Origin: Entomortierella parvispora
Taxonomy: Eukaryota > Mortierellomycota > Mortierellomycetes > Mortierellales > Mortierellaceae
Direction: 5' to 3'
Assembly (NCBI GenBank): GCA_963573315.1
Contig: OY752151.1
Coordinates: 1,426,001 to 1,490,000 of the forward strand
DNA: 64,000 bases
A model generated the notes under the pieces. The model did not search any database. It was not told the origin of the DNA and was given only the letters and a program-made list of their open reading frames with translations. Below, one piece after another: positions 9,794-20,747 of this stretch. Both the position numbers and the translations under genes were made by a program. Each line of letters starts with the position of its first letter. Within the stretch, counting starts at the first letter, position 1.

Positions 9794-12377
9794 ATGTCTG
9801 TCGCACCTTCAGTATTCTCACCGGCCCACTCACCAGCAGACTCCACGTTCTCTGCTGCATCAACCGCCTTTTCGGTATCTGCATACAATAATACTCCATT
9901 CCGTAAAAGCTCTCGAGGGTATCCCACCACGACCATCGCCGAGCTCGTCATTGCAGAGGCGCACTATCTGTCCACGTTGAAGGTAGCTTGTCTACTTCTT
10001 TCACATACCAGTTCCTGAAATCACGCATTCAGGATGGCCGGAGCCTCCTTAACCGACACGTATCTCTTGATTCAACCTCTCGTTCATCTAGCGCGTCGGC
10101 AATGCTCTCAATCTCGCTTCAAACCACTCCTTGGCTGCAGGAAGAAAAGCCAGCAACACGATCCGTGAGCTTGTGGAACGATGGACTACCATGATGCGAA
10201 TCCACATCAAGTTCCACGATGTAAGCTATGCTCTCTCGCGTGTTTGTTGCCACTTTCGTGTCATTTTATTTTCTCGTCACCCCCATAGCCTGGACCTTGG
10301 CCTCTCGCTTGGATACCTATCCGACAACGAAATGTCGTGAATGCATGATGTGAAGAGAGATCAGGGAATGGATGAAATGGCTTGCACGCTTCCCAGTTCA
10401 ATGCACCCCTTGAATTTTTCACTCTGTACTTTCGAGTCCTCTTCTTTTCTCCCCAACATACCGTTGCACACCCTCGAAGGTTCCCTGTTCTCTGTCCGTC
10501 TCCTTCCCTTCCTTCCCAGCCTCTCCTTGTTTCTCTACAGTAACGAGGATCTCGTATTGTGGAGAAGCTATACAGCTATCTGGTGCTCGAGATAAGACTG
10601 TATGGGCTCTTAACAAGGAACTAAACACCCAACGTTCATTTCCCTTCTCCTTGCATCGTGTTGTCCTGATGACTCTCTCCTTCCCTCCCTCGATCGCCTT
10701 CTCTCCTCCTTGTGCTCTCTCTATCCCCTCTTGCCTCCCTTCTAACTGCCGTTGCTCCTTGTATGTTTGCAGGATGTGGTTGCATCGAAAGAAGATGTCA
10801 GAGGGGCGACAGACATCGTAAAGTCCCTAGTAAGTTGTTCGTAGCGATGTCATGCATTCATAGATGCTTGACCGTTGTGCCGCATGCATTCGCAGATGCT
10901 TGACCGTTGTGTAGCATGCATTCCCAGATGCTTGATCGCTGTGTCGCACCAAGCTGACGCTTTCTGCTCTTCTGCATCCTTGACGTAGCTGTTGGTGTTG
11001 GAGCCAGTCCTGGCAGACCATGGACGGGACTTGTCGAGTGCTGTGTTCAAATTGAGCCGTAACGACAAGGTGAGCAAAGACCGAGCGCCGCCAGTTTCTC
11101 GACGCGTCAACATTCAGCAGGCTGACTGTTGGACCATGTTTTGTTTGCAAAATAGAAATCTGGACATACCCCTGCCGAATGGGACACAGCACTTCGCCAT
11201 CCATTCGACCATTTGACCGTCTACAACGAGTGGCTGCAGGTAAACCTTGCCTTTGTCTGGCCCACTCCTTTCATCGCGCTGACCTTGCTGGTCGATTTCA
11301 GCCTTCCTGACCCTTTTCGTGGACAATTGGTCAATTGATAGAGAATCGACCCTTCTGGAAGTTTTACAGGACCTTGCCTTGCCCAGCTTAATAAGCTAGT
11401 GCTGAATGTCAAGGGTGTCATTGGTAAGGGCAGGACTCTCTTACCATTATTTCTTTGTGGCCGTGTCTAACAGCAAGCTGTCGGCACCCTTTTTCTTAGA
11501 GGCAAACCAGAACCCTCGGGGAATGCTCAAGCGTATCAGTACTTTTGCTCGCGGTGTCATCAAGCGACCCTCTTCCGCCCAGCTATTACACAACCAGCAA
11601 CAACAGCCTGGTTCAGGGGACAATACCGTCTCGTCGACACCAACGACAAATGTAAAGTCATTCCCTTCCACCACGACTAGTAACGTCGACACGCCCAACC
11701 CCGTGTCCTCTGGTCAGACTCCCAGTCCTCCCAATAGCCACAGCGGCAACGGACGTGTTGGCAAGACACGCGAGAATCTCCGTATCGAGACTGTCAGAGA
11801 TCATGCACCCACACTTCCAATGCTGACGCCAACGTCGGGCAAACTTACACTTAGCCCCTCACAGGCGTCCAATCTTACAGCCGAATCTCCCACTACTGTT
11901 ACTCGTATGGTCCCTGGCCGTCACCCTCATCGGGTGTCTATGGCGGCGTCCGATATCAGCAGCATAGGCTCCTTGACTTTGGCCCCCTCTTCTGAATCAT
12001 TGAACGTCAAGGCCATGCAACACAACCGCTCCGCATCTGTATCCTTGGTCGGGAGCACCAAGGCCGGATCGACCCGTCCACCGACTTTGGGTCGTCAAGG
12101 CTCCTCGATCTCTGCCGCGAGCGAAAAGCAAAAGTTTTTGGAGGAAAGGGAGGCACGAAAGGCGACTCTGCGAATGGGTGCGCAAGCGTTTATCATTGCC
12201 AGGGCCGAGAGTCTTCAACAACAACATCACCAGCAACCGTCTTCGCCCACGTTCGTGTCAAGACCGGAGATTGATCGGTTGAGGACAATTACGAGACGGG
12301 AAACAGAGACCAAGCCTCCAGTCAAGTCTTTGATCAGCTTCTGGGAACAGGCCACAGAGCCGATGGTCGAAGTTTAA
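9794..12377 (+). CDS. DH-domain (Dbl homology, RhoGEF-like) protein
   Basis: Seven-exon model: 9794-9982, 10092-10220, 10773-10829, 10989-11069, 11156-11239, 11342-11423 and 11500-12377, giving 499 residues. Residues about 48-210 resemble a DH domain: TIAELVIAEAHYLSTLKRV matches the usual first helix, then ELVERWTTMMRIHIKFHD, LVLEPVLADHG and HPFDHLTVYNEWLQRI follow in the family order. The C-terminal 290 residues are Ser/Thr/Pro-rich and contain a basic patch (MLKRISTFARGVIKR). I see no PH domain. If functional, it would activate a Rho-type GTPase in polarity or wall signalling. The second intron (552 bp) is long and could hide a further exon, so the middle of the model is less certain than the ends. 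Confidence 0.65.
10851..10946. repeat. 32-bp minisatellite, three copies, inside an intron
   Basis: Three tandem units of exactly 32 bp start at 10851, 10883 and 10915, each beginning CATGCATTC and containing AGATGCTTGA. They lie wholly within the third intron (10830-10988) of the DH-domain gene. Confidence 0.9.
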
Positions 12378-12781
12378 TAAGATAAATATACCAGGTGGAC
12401 CACGTACTTGAGTAACAATCCTAATTTGAAGCGACCAGTAAAATGAGAAAGGAGCAGACGTGGCATCAGTGCAAGACGACAAGGTGCAACAGGGCCCAAC
12501 TCAGCCACAAAAGAAAGAGAACCATGATCCTGTCCTTGACCCTTTTGAGCAAAACAAGCCTGTGTTCTGAACCTCCTGCTGCTGTAATGTTGTAATAAAA
12601 TATCGATATGTGATATTTTGGATGGTGCAACCTTGTCGTGGACTGGTGGCGACTTGGGATGAGAGCCCCTTGGGAATGCGCCGATGACTGCTGTGAGGCT
12701 GCGATTGGTCCCTGCAATCAAACTGTACGTGATTTTCTTGCATGGGATTCAAGGGATGGAGGCGAGTGCCTGGTTTGGTGA

Positions 12782-12825
12782 CACGTCAACAGAGTCGATA
12801 CTGCAGCCAATCACAGGATGCCATA
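12782..12825 (+). promoter_or_regulatory. Candidate unfolded-protein-response elements upstream of BiP
   Basis: CACGTCA at 12782-12788 is the reverse complement of TGACGTG, the core bound by Hac1/XBP1/ATF6-type bZIP factors. A CCAAT box at 12807-12811 is followed, after a 9-nt gap, by CCATA, close to the animal ERSE layout CCAAT-N9-CCACG. Their position about 270-300 bp upstream of an ER chaperone fits, but this is pattern matching only. Confidence 0.4.
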
Positions 12826-12969
12826 TCAATAGCAGCGCATTTCTGCAATAAAATTCCTTCTGTGCGGTTCTCTGTCCGTGACACGTAGAACGCCTGCCTG
12901 TGCGATTTGTGCGTCTTTTCCTGGCACAGGCACACAGCACACGAAAGCAAGGTGCAGATAACAAAACAA

Positions 12970-12977
12970 TATATATT
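12970..12977 (+). promoter_or_regulatory. TATA-like element of the BiP gene
   Basis: TATATATT lies about 100 nt upstream of the BiP start codon, followed by a long CT-rich leader. Confidence 0.45.
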
Positions 12978-13076
12978 CCCCCCGCTCATCTCATCTCTTT
13001 TTTTTCTTTTCTTCTTCTCATCATCACTCCCTCCTCCTCCCCTCTCATCCCTCCTCCTCCTCTCTCTCTCTCCATC

Positions 13077-13983
13077 ATGTCAAAGTTCATGAAGAGCGCC
13101 TTCGCTCTTTTCGCTCTGGCATTGGTCTGCTTGGTCGCCATCACGACCGTCAAGGCCGATGCTGACGAGACTCGCGAGTCCTACGGCACCGTGATCGGTA
13201 TCGGTAAGTAAACTCGCCTCTTTCTCTCTCTCTCTCTTTGCCTCACTTTGGATTATCCTTTGGTCTTCTGCACGCAGTCGCCCCCAAGGAATCACTTTGT
13301 AGCAACGGATCTGCTTCATTGGTTTGATGCCGTCAAAAAACAGGAAACCCTTGGATCGAGACAGAGTCAACCTTGCTCTCCTGTCTGGATCGCAACTGGA
13401 TCGCGACAACACAACATACTCTGGAGTTCACGGGCATAAAAGTGCGTTCTGTGCGCCGCGACCTGGACTCATCAATATACATAATATGGGTCGATCTGGA
13501 GGAGGAGCGTGATAATAGCCAGAGGCCAACCAACGAAGATCGGACCGTTGGCTCATTCCGGGACAGGATCGCCACGATCACTTGAAGATGAACCAGATAG
13601 GCTAACCTCTCTTGTCTGGCTTCCTCATTATCATAGATCTTGGAACCACCTACTCGTGCGTCGGTGTCTACAAGAACGGACGTGTTGAAATTATCGCCAA
13701 CGACCAGGGTCACCGTATCACTCCCTCCTATGTCGCCTTTACCGAAGACGAGCGTCTCGTCGGAGATGCTGCCAAGAACCAGTACGCCGCCAACCCCACC
13801 AACACCATCTTCGATGCCAAGCGTCTTATCGGTCGTCGTTTCGACGAGAAGGATGTTCAGAACGATATCAAGCACTTCCCCTTCAAGGTCAAGTCCAAGT
13901 CCGGTGCCCCCGTCATCCAGGTCGAGGTCAAGGGTGAGGACAAGACCTTCACCCCTGAGGAGATTTCCGCCATGATCCTCCAG

Positions 13984-14014
<31 letters not shown>

Positions 14015-15501
14015 ACAAGAAGGTTACCCACGCCGTTGTCACCGTCCCCGCCTACTTCAACGACGCCCAGCGTCAGGCTACCAAGGATGCCGGTGCCATT
14101 GCCGGTTTGACCGTCTTGCGCATTGTTAACGAGCCCACCGCCGCCGCTATCGCCTATGGTTTGGACAAGAAGGGAGGTGAGCGCACCATCCTCGTCTACG
14201 ATCTCGGTGGTGGTACCTTCGATGTCTCCCTCCTCTCCATTGATGATGGTGTCTTTGAGGTCTTGGCTACTTCCGGTGACACCCATTTGGGAGGCGAGGA
14301 TTTCGATCAGCGCGTCATTGAGCACTTTGTCAAGGTTTACAAGAAGAAGAACAACCAGGATATCACCTCTGACCTCAAGACCATGGGCAAGCTCAAGCGT
14401 GAAGTTGAGAAGGCCAAGCGTACTCTTTCTTCCCAGATGTCTGTCCGCATTGAGATCGATTCTTTCCACAACGGTAACGATTTCTCCGAGTCTTTGTCCC
14501 GCGCCAAGTTCGAGGAGCTCAACATGGATCTCTTCAAGAAGACCATCAAGCCCGTCGAGCAGGTTCTCAAGGATGCCGGTCTCTCCAAGGGTGATATCCA
14601 GGATATTGTTCTCGTTGGTGGTTCCACCCGTATCCCCAAGGTCATCACCTTGATCGAGGATTTCTTCGGTGGCAAGAAGGCCTCCAAGGGTATCAACCCC
14701 GATGAGGCTGTCGCTTATGGTGCCGCCGTCCAGGGTGGTGTTCTCGCTGGCGAGGATGAGGCCTCTTCCATTCTTCTCTTGGATGTCAACCCCTTGACTC
14801 TCGGAATTGAGACCACCGGAGGTGTCATGACCAAGCTCATTGGCCGTAACACTGGTATCCCCACCAAGAAGTCCCAGATTTTCTCGACCGCCGTTGACAA
14901 CCAGCAGACAGTCTTGATTCAGGTCTTTGAGGGAGAGCGTGCCATGACCAAGGACAACAACCAGCTCGGAAAGTTCGAGTTGACCAACATCCCCCCAGCT
15001 CCCCGTGGTGTTCCCCAGATCGAGGTTACCTTCGAGATTGATGCCAACGGTATCTTGCGTGTCTCTGCCTCCGACAAGGGCACTGGTAAGACCGAGACCA
15101 TCACCATCACCAACGACAAGGGTCGCCTTTCCGAGGATGAGATTGAGCGTATGATCAAGGAGGCTGAGCAGTTCGCCAACGAGGATCAGGTCATCAAGGA
15201 GCGCATCGAGTCCAAGAACACTCTTGAGAACTACCTTTACGCCATCAAGAACCAGGTCAACGACGATGCCCAGTTGGGATCCAAGATTGATGCCGATGAC
15301 AAGAAGACCATCTTGGACGAGGTTGCCAAGAAGGTCTCCTGGCTCGAGTCTGAGGGCTCCACCGCCACCAAGGAGGAGCTCGACGAGAAGAAGGAGGAGA
15401 TTGAGGCTATTGTTAACCCCATCACCTCCAAGCTCTACGGCTCTGCCGGTAACTCTGGCTCTGCCCCCACTGAGGACATGCCCAACCACGATGAGCTGTA
15501 A
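13077..15501 (+). CDS. KAR2: ER luminal Hsp70 chaperone BiP/Kar2
   Basis: Two exons, 13077-13203 and 13637-15501, encode 663 residues. Residues 1 to about 27 form a signal peptide with a hydrophobic core. Splicing rebuilds the Hsp70 entry signature [11 protein letters not shown] across the junction. The ATPase domain contains [10 protein letters not shown] and the [10 protein letters not shown] signature; the substrate-binding domain follows, and the protein ends in HDEL, the ER-retrieval signal. This is the ATP-dependent chaperone of the ER lumen, acting in translocation, folding and ER-associated degradation. Codon use is strongly biased to C-ending codons, in line with high expression. The single intron of 433 bp near the 5' end is long for this window. 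The upstream region carries possible UPR elements. Identity is secure. Confidence 0.97.
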
Positions 15502-15809
15502 ATAAGCCCTTCGTGAATTGGTCCTTTTGTTGTTTCCCATCATAAAAACAATAATAATCTACATTTTCTTCGCTTCAGCTGTACAGTAAAAAAAAATAAA
15601 CCGTAAAAAACGCGAAAAAACATCTCAAGAACTCATTTTCAATGAAGAACAGATCATTCCAGGAACACCAGGAACGAGAGGAAAGGATAAACCCTGCCCG
15701 ATTATTGAGCTGCTCTTAATGGTGCTGACCAGTGTGGATCGAGGGAAGGGGGGAGGTATTTTTATTTGTTCAAACTGCACCATGGACAATCTTATCACTT
15801 TGTTTTTTC
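15502..15809. other. Convergent spacer between BiP and the SDR gene
   Basis: About 300 bp of A/T-rich 3' flanks of two convergent genes, including A-rich AATAAA-like sequence after BiP (about 15590-15605). Nothing else seen. Confidence 0.5.
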
Positions 15810-16719
15810 TTAGTGCTTGGCCTTGACCAACGTACCGCCATCAACGGGGATGATAGCGCCCGTCGTGTAAGCGCCGGCTCTTGAGGCCAAATAAATACAA
15901 GTCGCGGCAATATCCTCGGGCTGACCGATCCTTCCCAATGGCACATTCGACACGATCTGGTCTCCGAAATCTCTCAAGGTGGCAGCCATCATTTTGGACT
16001 CGAAGGGTCCAGGTGCGATGGCGTTACAAGTAATGTGCTTCTCTCCCAAATGACCAGCCATGACTCTTGTCATCTGATGCAAACCCGCCTTGGAGGCCGA
16101 GTAAGCATAGGTTTCCTGGGTAGGAATATGAATACCATCGACGGATCCAATGTTGATGATCGACGCCGGTTTCTCCTTGGTGGCGGCTTTTTCCAAAAGA
16201 GGCAACATGGCCTGGGTCAGCGAAAAGACTCGCTTCAAGTTCAAATTCATGATCTTCTCAAACGCTTGATCGGGATACGTCTTGATCGATTCGCCCCAAG
16301 TGGCACCGGCATTGTTGACTAAGACATGGATCTGAGATTCCTGCTTGGAGATCTCGGCCACGAGACGTTGGACCTCGGAAAATGATTGCAAGTCGGCAGG
16401 GATAGAGATGCATTGACCGGGTCCCATCTTGGAAAGCTCGGCTGCGACCTTGTCGCAAACGCCGGCTGATCGGGACGAGATGTAGACCTTGGCACCGTTG
16501 GCAACGAAACCGTGGGCAATCATCAAACCGATTCTGTGTTCCGTGGGAAGATTAACGGATAGTAGAGTATGAGCGGGCAGCCCAATTGTGCATCCCCGAG
16601 ATGAAAAAAGGGAGCAGAAAAACACGGGATCGGATCAACACATACCCTCTGCTGCCTCCGGTAACGAGGACGACCTTGCCTTTGACGTCAAAGAGGGAGG
16701 AAGTGTGCATGGACGACAT
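15810..16719 (-). CDS. Short-chain dehydrogenase/reductase (3-oxoacyl-ACP reductase-like)
   Basis: Two exons, 16646-16719 and 15810-16533, encode 265 residues. The cofactor motif TGGSRGIG is rebuilt across the splice junction, which fixes the intron. NNAGATWG, the catalytic YAYSASKAG (Tyr-x3-Lys) and a PxDGG motif near the C-terminus complete a classical SDR. The text most resembles the FabG/RhlG-like branch often annotated in fungi as rhamnolipid-type 3-oxoacyl reductase; the true substrate cannot be read from sequence. No signal peptide is visible, and the end KAKH is not a canonical peroxisomal signal. It is convergent with BiP. Confidence 0.9.
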
Positions 16720-17088
16720 GATGTGGGGTATCTATTGTGGAGGAGTGTCGATTGAGAATGGGTATGTCGAGGAAAGGGTGTGCGAGAAAAGAAAATAATG
16801 AGGAGAAAAGGGTAAAAAAAGAGAGAAGGTGGGAGTTTGAAAAGTGGAGTGGATATTTAGAGGGAAGAAAGAGACTGGTAGCAGTGCCCGGCGATCGTCT
16901 CGGGGTTCAGAGAAGGAGCAGAACGAGAAAGAGTGGAGATGAAAAAAAAAAGGCATTTAGCCCGATCACTTTCGGTGCCCAACCAGCGCTCGTGCCGTGG
17001 AGCGGGATCTTGTGACGGAAACCCTTAAATCCACACGCCACCAACTGCCCACAGGAGCTCAAGATGGGTGTGCAACCAGACATCTCGC
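16720..17088. other. Upstream region of the SDR gene
   Basis: Purine-rich on the plus strand; presumably the promoter and leader of the minus-strand SDR gene. No gene seen. Confidence 0.45.
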
Positions 17089-17543
17089 TCAAGCCCCGAC
17101 AGACATGTAGTCGACGCGATCGACCTGGAAGACCACTGCCTGGTCAGTGAGCCATCGTCCGAATACCATGAACAAAGAGTCTGAGGAGCGCAGGCCATTG
17201 ATGAGCAACAAGATCGCCTCGGCTCATGGCTGTGTTGTTTGTGTGGGTGTGTATGTATGTGTGTGTGTATGCGGCAACTCGGCTTGCTGTTTTCAGCTAT
17301 CCATGGTCTGCAAAACGTTGGGTGGCGGTGATGATAGCCGCAATGTAGCCGTCCTTGCGTATCTATAGCACACCAGAACTGGCAGTGAGATATGGTGGGG
17401 GGAAAGGCACGGGCGCCAAAAAGGTAGAATGTATTTGTTAATGGATGGATGCGATGGATGCGCAAGGACGCGATCAGAAGGGCGTGGGGTAACGCGGAGG
17501 TCGCGATGAGCATCGGAGCGAGGATTTTACTATAGGAAGACAT
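17089..17543 (-). pseudogene. Possible small membrane-protein gene or relic, structure unresolved
   Basis: On the minus strand three protein-like patches follow one another. The first is an ATG at 17543 opening a hydrophobic frame (MSSYSKILAPMLIATS). The second, at 17300-17362, begins after a TATAG acceptor and encodes KDGYIAAIITATQRFADH. The third, 17089-17217, encodes a hydrophobic then polar tail containing FMVFGRWLTDQAVVFQVD and ends at a stop. The order and character resemble a small four-helix membrane protein. However, I could not find canonical donor sites linking the patches in phase, and a TG-rich stretch separates the second and third. It may be a gene with non-canonical splicing, a decayed gene, or chance. 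I do not recognise the family. Confidence 0.3.
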
Positions 17544-17814
17544 GCCCTAGGCAGCCTGGAGTTTGCTCGACAGATTACAGGCAGGGGAGACAGGGCCTGA
17601 ATTGCTTCTCTCGCTTTGCATTCGGCAAGGGGCGCCTGGTCGTGAGCCGCGCCAAAGTGACACTTCTCGGAAGGGAGTGACAGCAGGCAGAGAGCAAGAG
17701 AGAGGGTGGACAAACACTCTCGCGTCCGTCGCACGAGAGAGCCATGCGTGGAGAAGGAGCATATGCTTGTGCCTTAAGGTGCCAGTCGGTTGTGGGGTTG
17801 GAGCGGAGGGGGAG

Positions 17815-17823
17815 CATAAAAGG
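17815..17823 (+). promoter_or_regulatory. TATA-like element of acyl-CoA oxidase 1
   Basis: CATAAAAGG about 150 nt before the start codon. The second acyl-CoA oxidase has a comparable TATAAAAGG. Confidence 0.45.
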
Positions 17824-17885
17824 GCTCCTTCCATCTTTTTTTGTTCTCCATTCATCCTGGAGTCCATTCCTCTTTTTGTCTCTTT

Positions 17886-17939
17886 CTCTTTTCGTCTTCA
17901 TTTCTCTTTTCGTCTTCATTTCTCTTTTCATCTTCATTT
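17886..17939 (+). repeat. 18-bp pyrimidine tandem repeat in 5' leader
   Basis: Three units of CTCTTTTCGTCTTCATTT (the third with one change) followed by a partial unit, ending about 20 nt before the acyl-CoA oxidase 1 start codon. CT-rich leaders are common upstream of the highly expressed genes in this window. Confidence 0.85.
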
Positions 17940-17968
17940 CTCTTTTCTCTTCATAATCAATTCGCATA

Positions 17969-20462
17969 ATGGAGCCCGCATCCTCTTCGGCAAAGGCCCG
18001 TCTCGCCGCTGTCCAGGGACACCTTTCGATCCAACCCTGCTTCCAACGCTACGCCATCCACAACGACCAGCCTACTGGACCCGCTGATTTGGCTCGTGAG
18101 CGTGCCAACGCCTCCTTCAAGGTGGAGGACATGACTGAGGTCATCCTCCGTGGCAAGGAGAACGTTGCTGCCTTGGTACTGAAAACTCTTGACGCTTCAC
18201 ATTCCGATGGACACGAACACCGCATGTAACACGGTGCTAACCCGTTCTGTGGAATACATAGTCTCTTGCCTACCAAATGATTCAACGCGACCCAGATCTC
18301 CGCATGCGTGAAGGTCACCACTACGATTTGACCAGAGCTGAGGATCGCGAGCAGACCATGCGTCAGATTGCCCGTACGATCGAGTTGAAGAAGACCATCA
18401 AGGATCCTCGTCTTTGTCAGGCACTCTTCATGGCCATGGCCTTCTACTCCGAGTCGTACTCGATGCGTATGTACGTCCACGACATGCTTTTCAAGCAGGC
18501 CCTTATGCTCTTTGGTACATCAGAACAACAGGACAAGTGGATGGACGACATTAACAACTGGAGAGTCATCGGATGCTTCGCCATGGTAAGTTGACTTGTG
18601 GACAGAGGACTGGAACCTCCTTGAGTGCAACTCTTGATAGCTGACGACTATTCTCAACCGTTCTGCTCGTACAAAACAGACCGAGTTGGGACATTCTTCC
18701 AACTTGCGTGGATTGGAGACGACATCAACCTATGATCGCGCCACCAACGAGTTTGTGATCCACTCGCCTACCTTGACCTCCACCAAGTGGTGGATCGGCA
18801 TGTCGGGAGAGACTGCTACTCACACAGGTAATCACTTGGTTCAAAAAACAAACATGCAGGAACCATGGAACCTAGGATGCATGGAACCATCTTGATCACT
18901 GACTGACCTTTCCAAGGAAAAAACGTGCCTCTCGCTGACATTTGGGCTAAAGTGACAACTCTAAACCTCCACACCTGGATCCCTCACTTCCACATCCTCT
19001 AACCTCTGCTCATGTTTCTTTGTAAACGATAGTCGCTATTTGCCAGACTGTGATCGATGGCGAGTGCCATGGCATCAACTGGTTTATTGTGCCCCTTCGT
19101 GATCCCAAAACCGGCCGCCTCTTGCCCGGAGTGACCTGTGGTGATATCGGTCACAAGTCCTCCCGTCAGGGTCTCGATAATGGTTGGATCCAATTCACCT
19201 CTGTCCGTATCCCCCGCGAGAACATGTTGATGAAGTGGGCTTCCATGTCACCCGAAGGAGAGTTCTCCCCTTCGCCCAACCCGGTCCTGTCCTATGCGAC
19301 CTTGATCCCCGAGCGTTTCACAATCTTGAGTGGCTCCCAGGTGGTCTTGGCCCAGACTTTGACCATTGCAGTCCGTTATGGTGCAGTCCGTCGTCAGGGC
19401 AATAATGACGAACAAATTCTGGATTACCAAACTCATTACACCAGCTTGATGCCAGGTGTCGCCTTCATCTACATGTTGAACATTGTCGATCGCGAGTTGT
19501 TTGACAAGTGGGACGAGGTCGCCGAATTTGCCCAAACGGACGCTGGTGCCTTCATGAGAGAGATCCCTGATCAGCACGGTGTCTCTGCCGGTTTCAAGGG
19601 TGCTTTGGCTTGGTATGTGACTCAGATTCTGGAGGATTGTCGTCGTGCCTGCGGTGGACATGCCTACTCTGCCTACAACTCGATCGCCGGCTTGATTGGC
19701 GACTATGGTGTGGTGACGACCGGTGGTGGAGACAACGTGGTCTTGATGCAGCAATCGGCCCGTTACCTGATCACGACCTTGAAGTGGGCTCAGGAAGGAC
19801 AGGAGGTTGTTGGTTCCGTCAGCTACTTTAACGACTACAAGAAGATTCTCGCCAACAACAAGACCACCTTCCAGGATTCTCGCGATCTGTTGAGCCACGA
19901 GTTTGTGATTGATGTCTTGACCTGGGCTTGTGCCAAGAAGGCCACAGACCTCGCTGCCATCTTGGCTGAGGCCGGCAAGGCCAACTTTGATGAGGCTTGG
20001 AACGCTAACCAGACCGAGTTGGTCCGTTTGGCAGATGTGCACGCTTGGAGATACTTCTTGATTCTTTACCAGCGGGGTATCGAGCGTGAAAAGTCCAAGC
20101 CCACGTACTTCATGCTCAAGAAGATGGGACAGTTGATGAGCACCTTTGCTTTAAGGAAACATCTGGATCTCTTCTTGGAGGAGGGATACTTTGAGGGATC
20201 TCACGCCAAGGCTGTCCGCCAGTTGTTCTTGGACCAGTGCAAGGACTTGAGAAAGGATGCCGTGCCCTTGGTCGACGCTTGGGTCATCCCTGACTTTGTT
20301 ATCAAGGCTCCCATTGGCAAGTACGACGGAAACATCTACCCAGCTTACTTTGGCACAGTCAACGCAGCCCAAAAGTCGTTTGACCCTCCAGCGTACTGGC
20401 ACAAGTACGCCGCACCCCTCGTCAATGCCCCTCGTCCCGGTGACAAGAGCTGCAAGTGCTAA
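17969..20462 (+). CDS. Acyl-CoA oxidase 1 (peroxisomal beta-oxidation)
   Basis: Four exons, 17969-18175, 18262-18585, 18680-18827 and 19033-20462, encode 702 residues, the normal size for eukaryotic acyl-CoA oxidases. FAD-binding signatures are present: [16 protein letters not shown] (rebuilt across the second junction) and [13 protein letters not shown]-terminal four-helix region includes [11 protein letters not shown] and the [10 protein letters not shown] block with the position of the catalytic glutamate. The enzyme oxidises acyl-CoA to trans-2-enoyl-CoA, passing electrons to oxygen to give hydrogen peroxide. The C-terminus ends SCKC and is not a canonical PTS1, as in some yeast oxidases that enter peroxisomes by other Pex5 contacts. 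It is paralogous to the gene at 29269-31758 and convergent with the SCOT gene. Confidence 0.95.
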
Positions 20463-20747
20463 GAGAATTCCTTGGAGATCTCCTTATATACATCAAGTTA
20501 CCCCATCGTTTTACCCCCCAAACCCTTGTATAAACCACAATAAAAGTAAGCAGATGCACTTTAGACATCAATTGAAGTCCTCGTCGCCACAAAGAGAAAC
20601 AAAAATAATGTCAACAGGAGAATGAACGAATGGGGCATACTTTTTTTTTTCTTTATGCAAGGGGATATCTACAGGGAATAAGTGAATGGGGAGGTGGAAA
20701 AACAAGCAAAATAGTAAAGGAGCGTTAAGGCAACACACCGCTTCTGT

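Larger units (their letters stand above)
12378..13076. other. BiP upstream region
   Basis: No protein-coding gene seen. The first part is the 3' flank of the DH-domain gene; the second part holds the BiP promoter, with possible unfolded-protein-response sites and a TATA-like element annotated separately, and a pyrimidine-rich leader up to 13076. Confidence 0.5.
17544..17968. other. Upstream region of acyl-CoA oxidase 1
   Basis: Promoter and 5' leader of the acyl-CoA oxidase, with a TATA-like element and a tandem pyrimidine repeat annotated separately. No coding sequence supported. Confidence 0.5.

Noticed and set aside
13333-15543. A 736-codon open frame on the minus strand opposite BiP
   Set aside because: It is antisense to a highly expressed gene with C-ending codon bias, which removes stop codons on the other strand. 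The translation is Leu/Gly/Val-rich and has no family features.
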